From assembly GCA_905147135.1 (NCBI GenBank), contig LR990060.1:14152001-14216000 (forward strand): a stretch of DNA of 64,000 nucleotides. The letters run 5' to 3'. This document shows positions 63,008 through 64,000 of the stretch, in pieces. Numbering within the stretch: the first letter of the stretch is position 1; every line of letters begins with the position of its first letter. The notes beneath the pieces are model-generated. The model was not told the DNA's origin. It saw nothing but the letters and a program-made list of their open reading frames with translations, and searched no databases. Origin of the DNA: Blastobasis lacticolella (lineage: Eukaryota > Arthropoda > Insecta > Lepidoptera > Blastobasidae). Made by a program: the position numbers and the translations under genes.

Positions 63008-63086
63008 GCACCAAAGAGATTAGAATGCTAGCGACCTACTTGCCAGTCTATGAAGGTCGCTAGCATACCAATCTCTTTGATTGGCA
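63008..63086. mobile_element. Foldback (hairpin) mini-element, second copy
   Basis: Arms aagagattagaatgctagcg and inverse 'cgctagcataccaatctctt' around 'cttgccagtctatg'. Same family as 47452-47522, independently inserted. Confidence 0.75.
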
Positions 63087-63104
63087 CGCATATCATTGTT
63101 GACG

Positions 63105-63450
63105 ACGCGTCAAGCTATCGCTTCTTGAGCCGGCCTCCTTCCCGTGCCCAGCGGGGGCGGCATGTCCAGTCACTTATTTTCCACGTAATTTGCCGATCTG
63201 CGCAAGACGTGGCCATATCATCGAATGTGGTACATATGCAGCTAATCTGCGATGTCATGGACGCCAAGGCTACCCCGAAAGCGAGCGCTTCGAACGCGAT
63301 CCTTTCCTGAAATTCCACACATCCACCGCAGCATCTTCATTTCCATGACGCACAGCTCCTGTTTGTGTCGCTCTAGTAAGGGCCAAGTCTCGCTACCGTA
63401 TATGAGAGCAGGTCTAAAGATGATTTTATACTTACTCGTAACGAACACAA
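63105..63450 (-). pseudogene. RTE-type LINE C-terminal fragment
   Basis: The minus frame encodes RPALIYGSETWPLLERHKQE and MEMKMLRWMCGISGKDRV, then FRGSLGVHDIAD, and after a shift the region toward 63105 (WKISDWTCRPRW). Conserved C-terminal part of RTE/related LINEs. 63455-64000 is AT-rich with no gene seen. Confidence 0.78.
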
Positions 63451-64000
63451 ACAAATCTGACTTGTGGGTATTACGCTCCGGATGACTTCGTCATTTTTTA
63501 AACTTGTCCTTATAATTTAATATTGTCATAATAATAAAAGGTAAGGTGTCTAGTGAATCAAACCCTCGCTTTGATACCTACCACCGTCTTTTTGATCTCT
63601 CGAACCTACATACCGTGAATCGGCAGTGCTTGCTTTTGCAAAAAGTGGGTTATGATTTTGACCGGTATCAATATTTATTTGTTGCCTCATAACTTCTTAA
63701 CTAAGTAGGTACCTTCTTACTTATCGTTAGAAGCGTCATCATTGTCCACAATATATTGAATATGATGCCCTCTAAAGGACATAGTCATGATAAAAAAATA
63801 ATGGAAAGGATAGGTACATTAATATATTAAACAGGCAGCATATTCTTTATTATCACTAAAAATTCAAATAATGATGGTGCACCAGGACAGAAGGGACTTA
63901 CATCAATTTATTATCTTGTTTTTCAAAACGTTTACAACATAGCACTTCCAATATGCAACCTAGACAGCACCATGTCTGGTCTTTATGAAACCTAGAAAAA

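Overview
The window looks like intronic and intergenic DNA from an AT-rich animal genome full of mobile elements, most likely a moth or butterfly. The inference rests on the mix of RTE-, Jockey- and CR1-type LINE fragments, a tRNA-derived SINE present in more than a dozen copies, LINE tails ending in GATGAT, and THAP/P-type and Ty3/Gypsy elements. There is no bacterial-style gene order. Long ORFs are almost all transposon-derived; the probable host genes are broken into short exons that I assembled from splice signals, reading phase and paralogy.

Host-like genes. (1) A + strand gene begins at 14153 with a signal-peptide exon. Four small symmetric phase-1 exons follow (16531, 17045, 21648, 22066), then a large Thr/Ser/Asp/Glu-rich exon at 22597-23505. 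The six exons join to one frame of 1398 bases including a stop. (2) A paralogue of the large exon lies on the - strand at 2174-3091. (3) Exons of a ten-cysteine Ly6/uPAR-like protein lie on + at 29861, 32512 and 33879. (4) A paralogue of these lies on - at 46318, 45756 and 38338, with identical intron phases. (5) A third, broken copy of the last Ly6 exon is at 62217. The T/S-rich and Ly6-like exons could be two neighbouring genes or one modular surface-protein gene; the DNA alone does not decide.

Layout. 1-1330: dead LINE. 2.1-3.1 kb: T/S-rich exon. 3.5-9.4 kb: repeats, including 157-bp and 104-bp tandem arrays. 9.79-13.75 kb: a P-superfamily transposon with an 8-bp target duplication and a nested LINE. 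14.1-23.5 kb: the mini-exon gene, with a 4-kb terminal-inverted-repeat element (carrying an old Gypsy) in one intron. 23.7-27.5 kb: two inverted-repeat elements and LINE debris. 27.9-34.1 kb: + Ly6-like exons. 34-38 kb: repeats. 38.1-47.3 kb: - Ly6-like gene, whose last intron carries a 4.3-kb CR1/Daphne-like LINE. 44047-50213 and 50214-56380: an apparently exact 6167-bp tandem duplication. 55953-61692: a young Ty3/Gypsy element with an intact 1720-codon gag-pol ORF. 61.7-64 kb: LINE and SINE debris plus the broken Ly6 exon.

Most biological interest lies in the exon families and in how mobile elements have reshaped them: SINEs duplicated together with mini-exons, a transposon splitting the array, a LINE inside the Ly6 intron, and a tandem duplication that copies three Ly6 exons and stops inside the Gypsy element.
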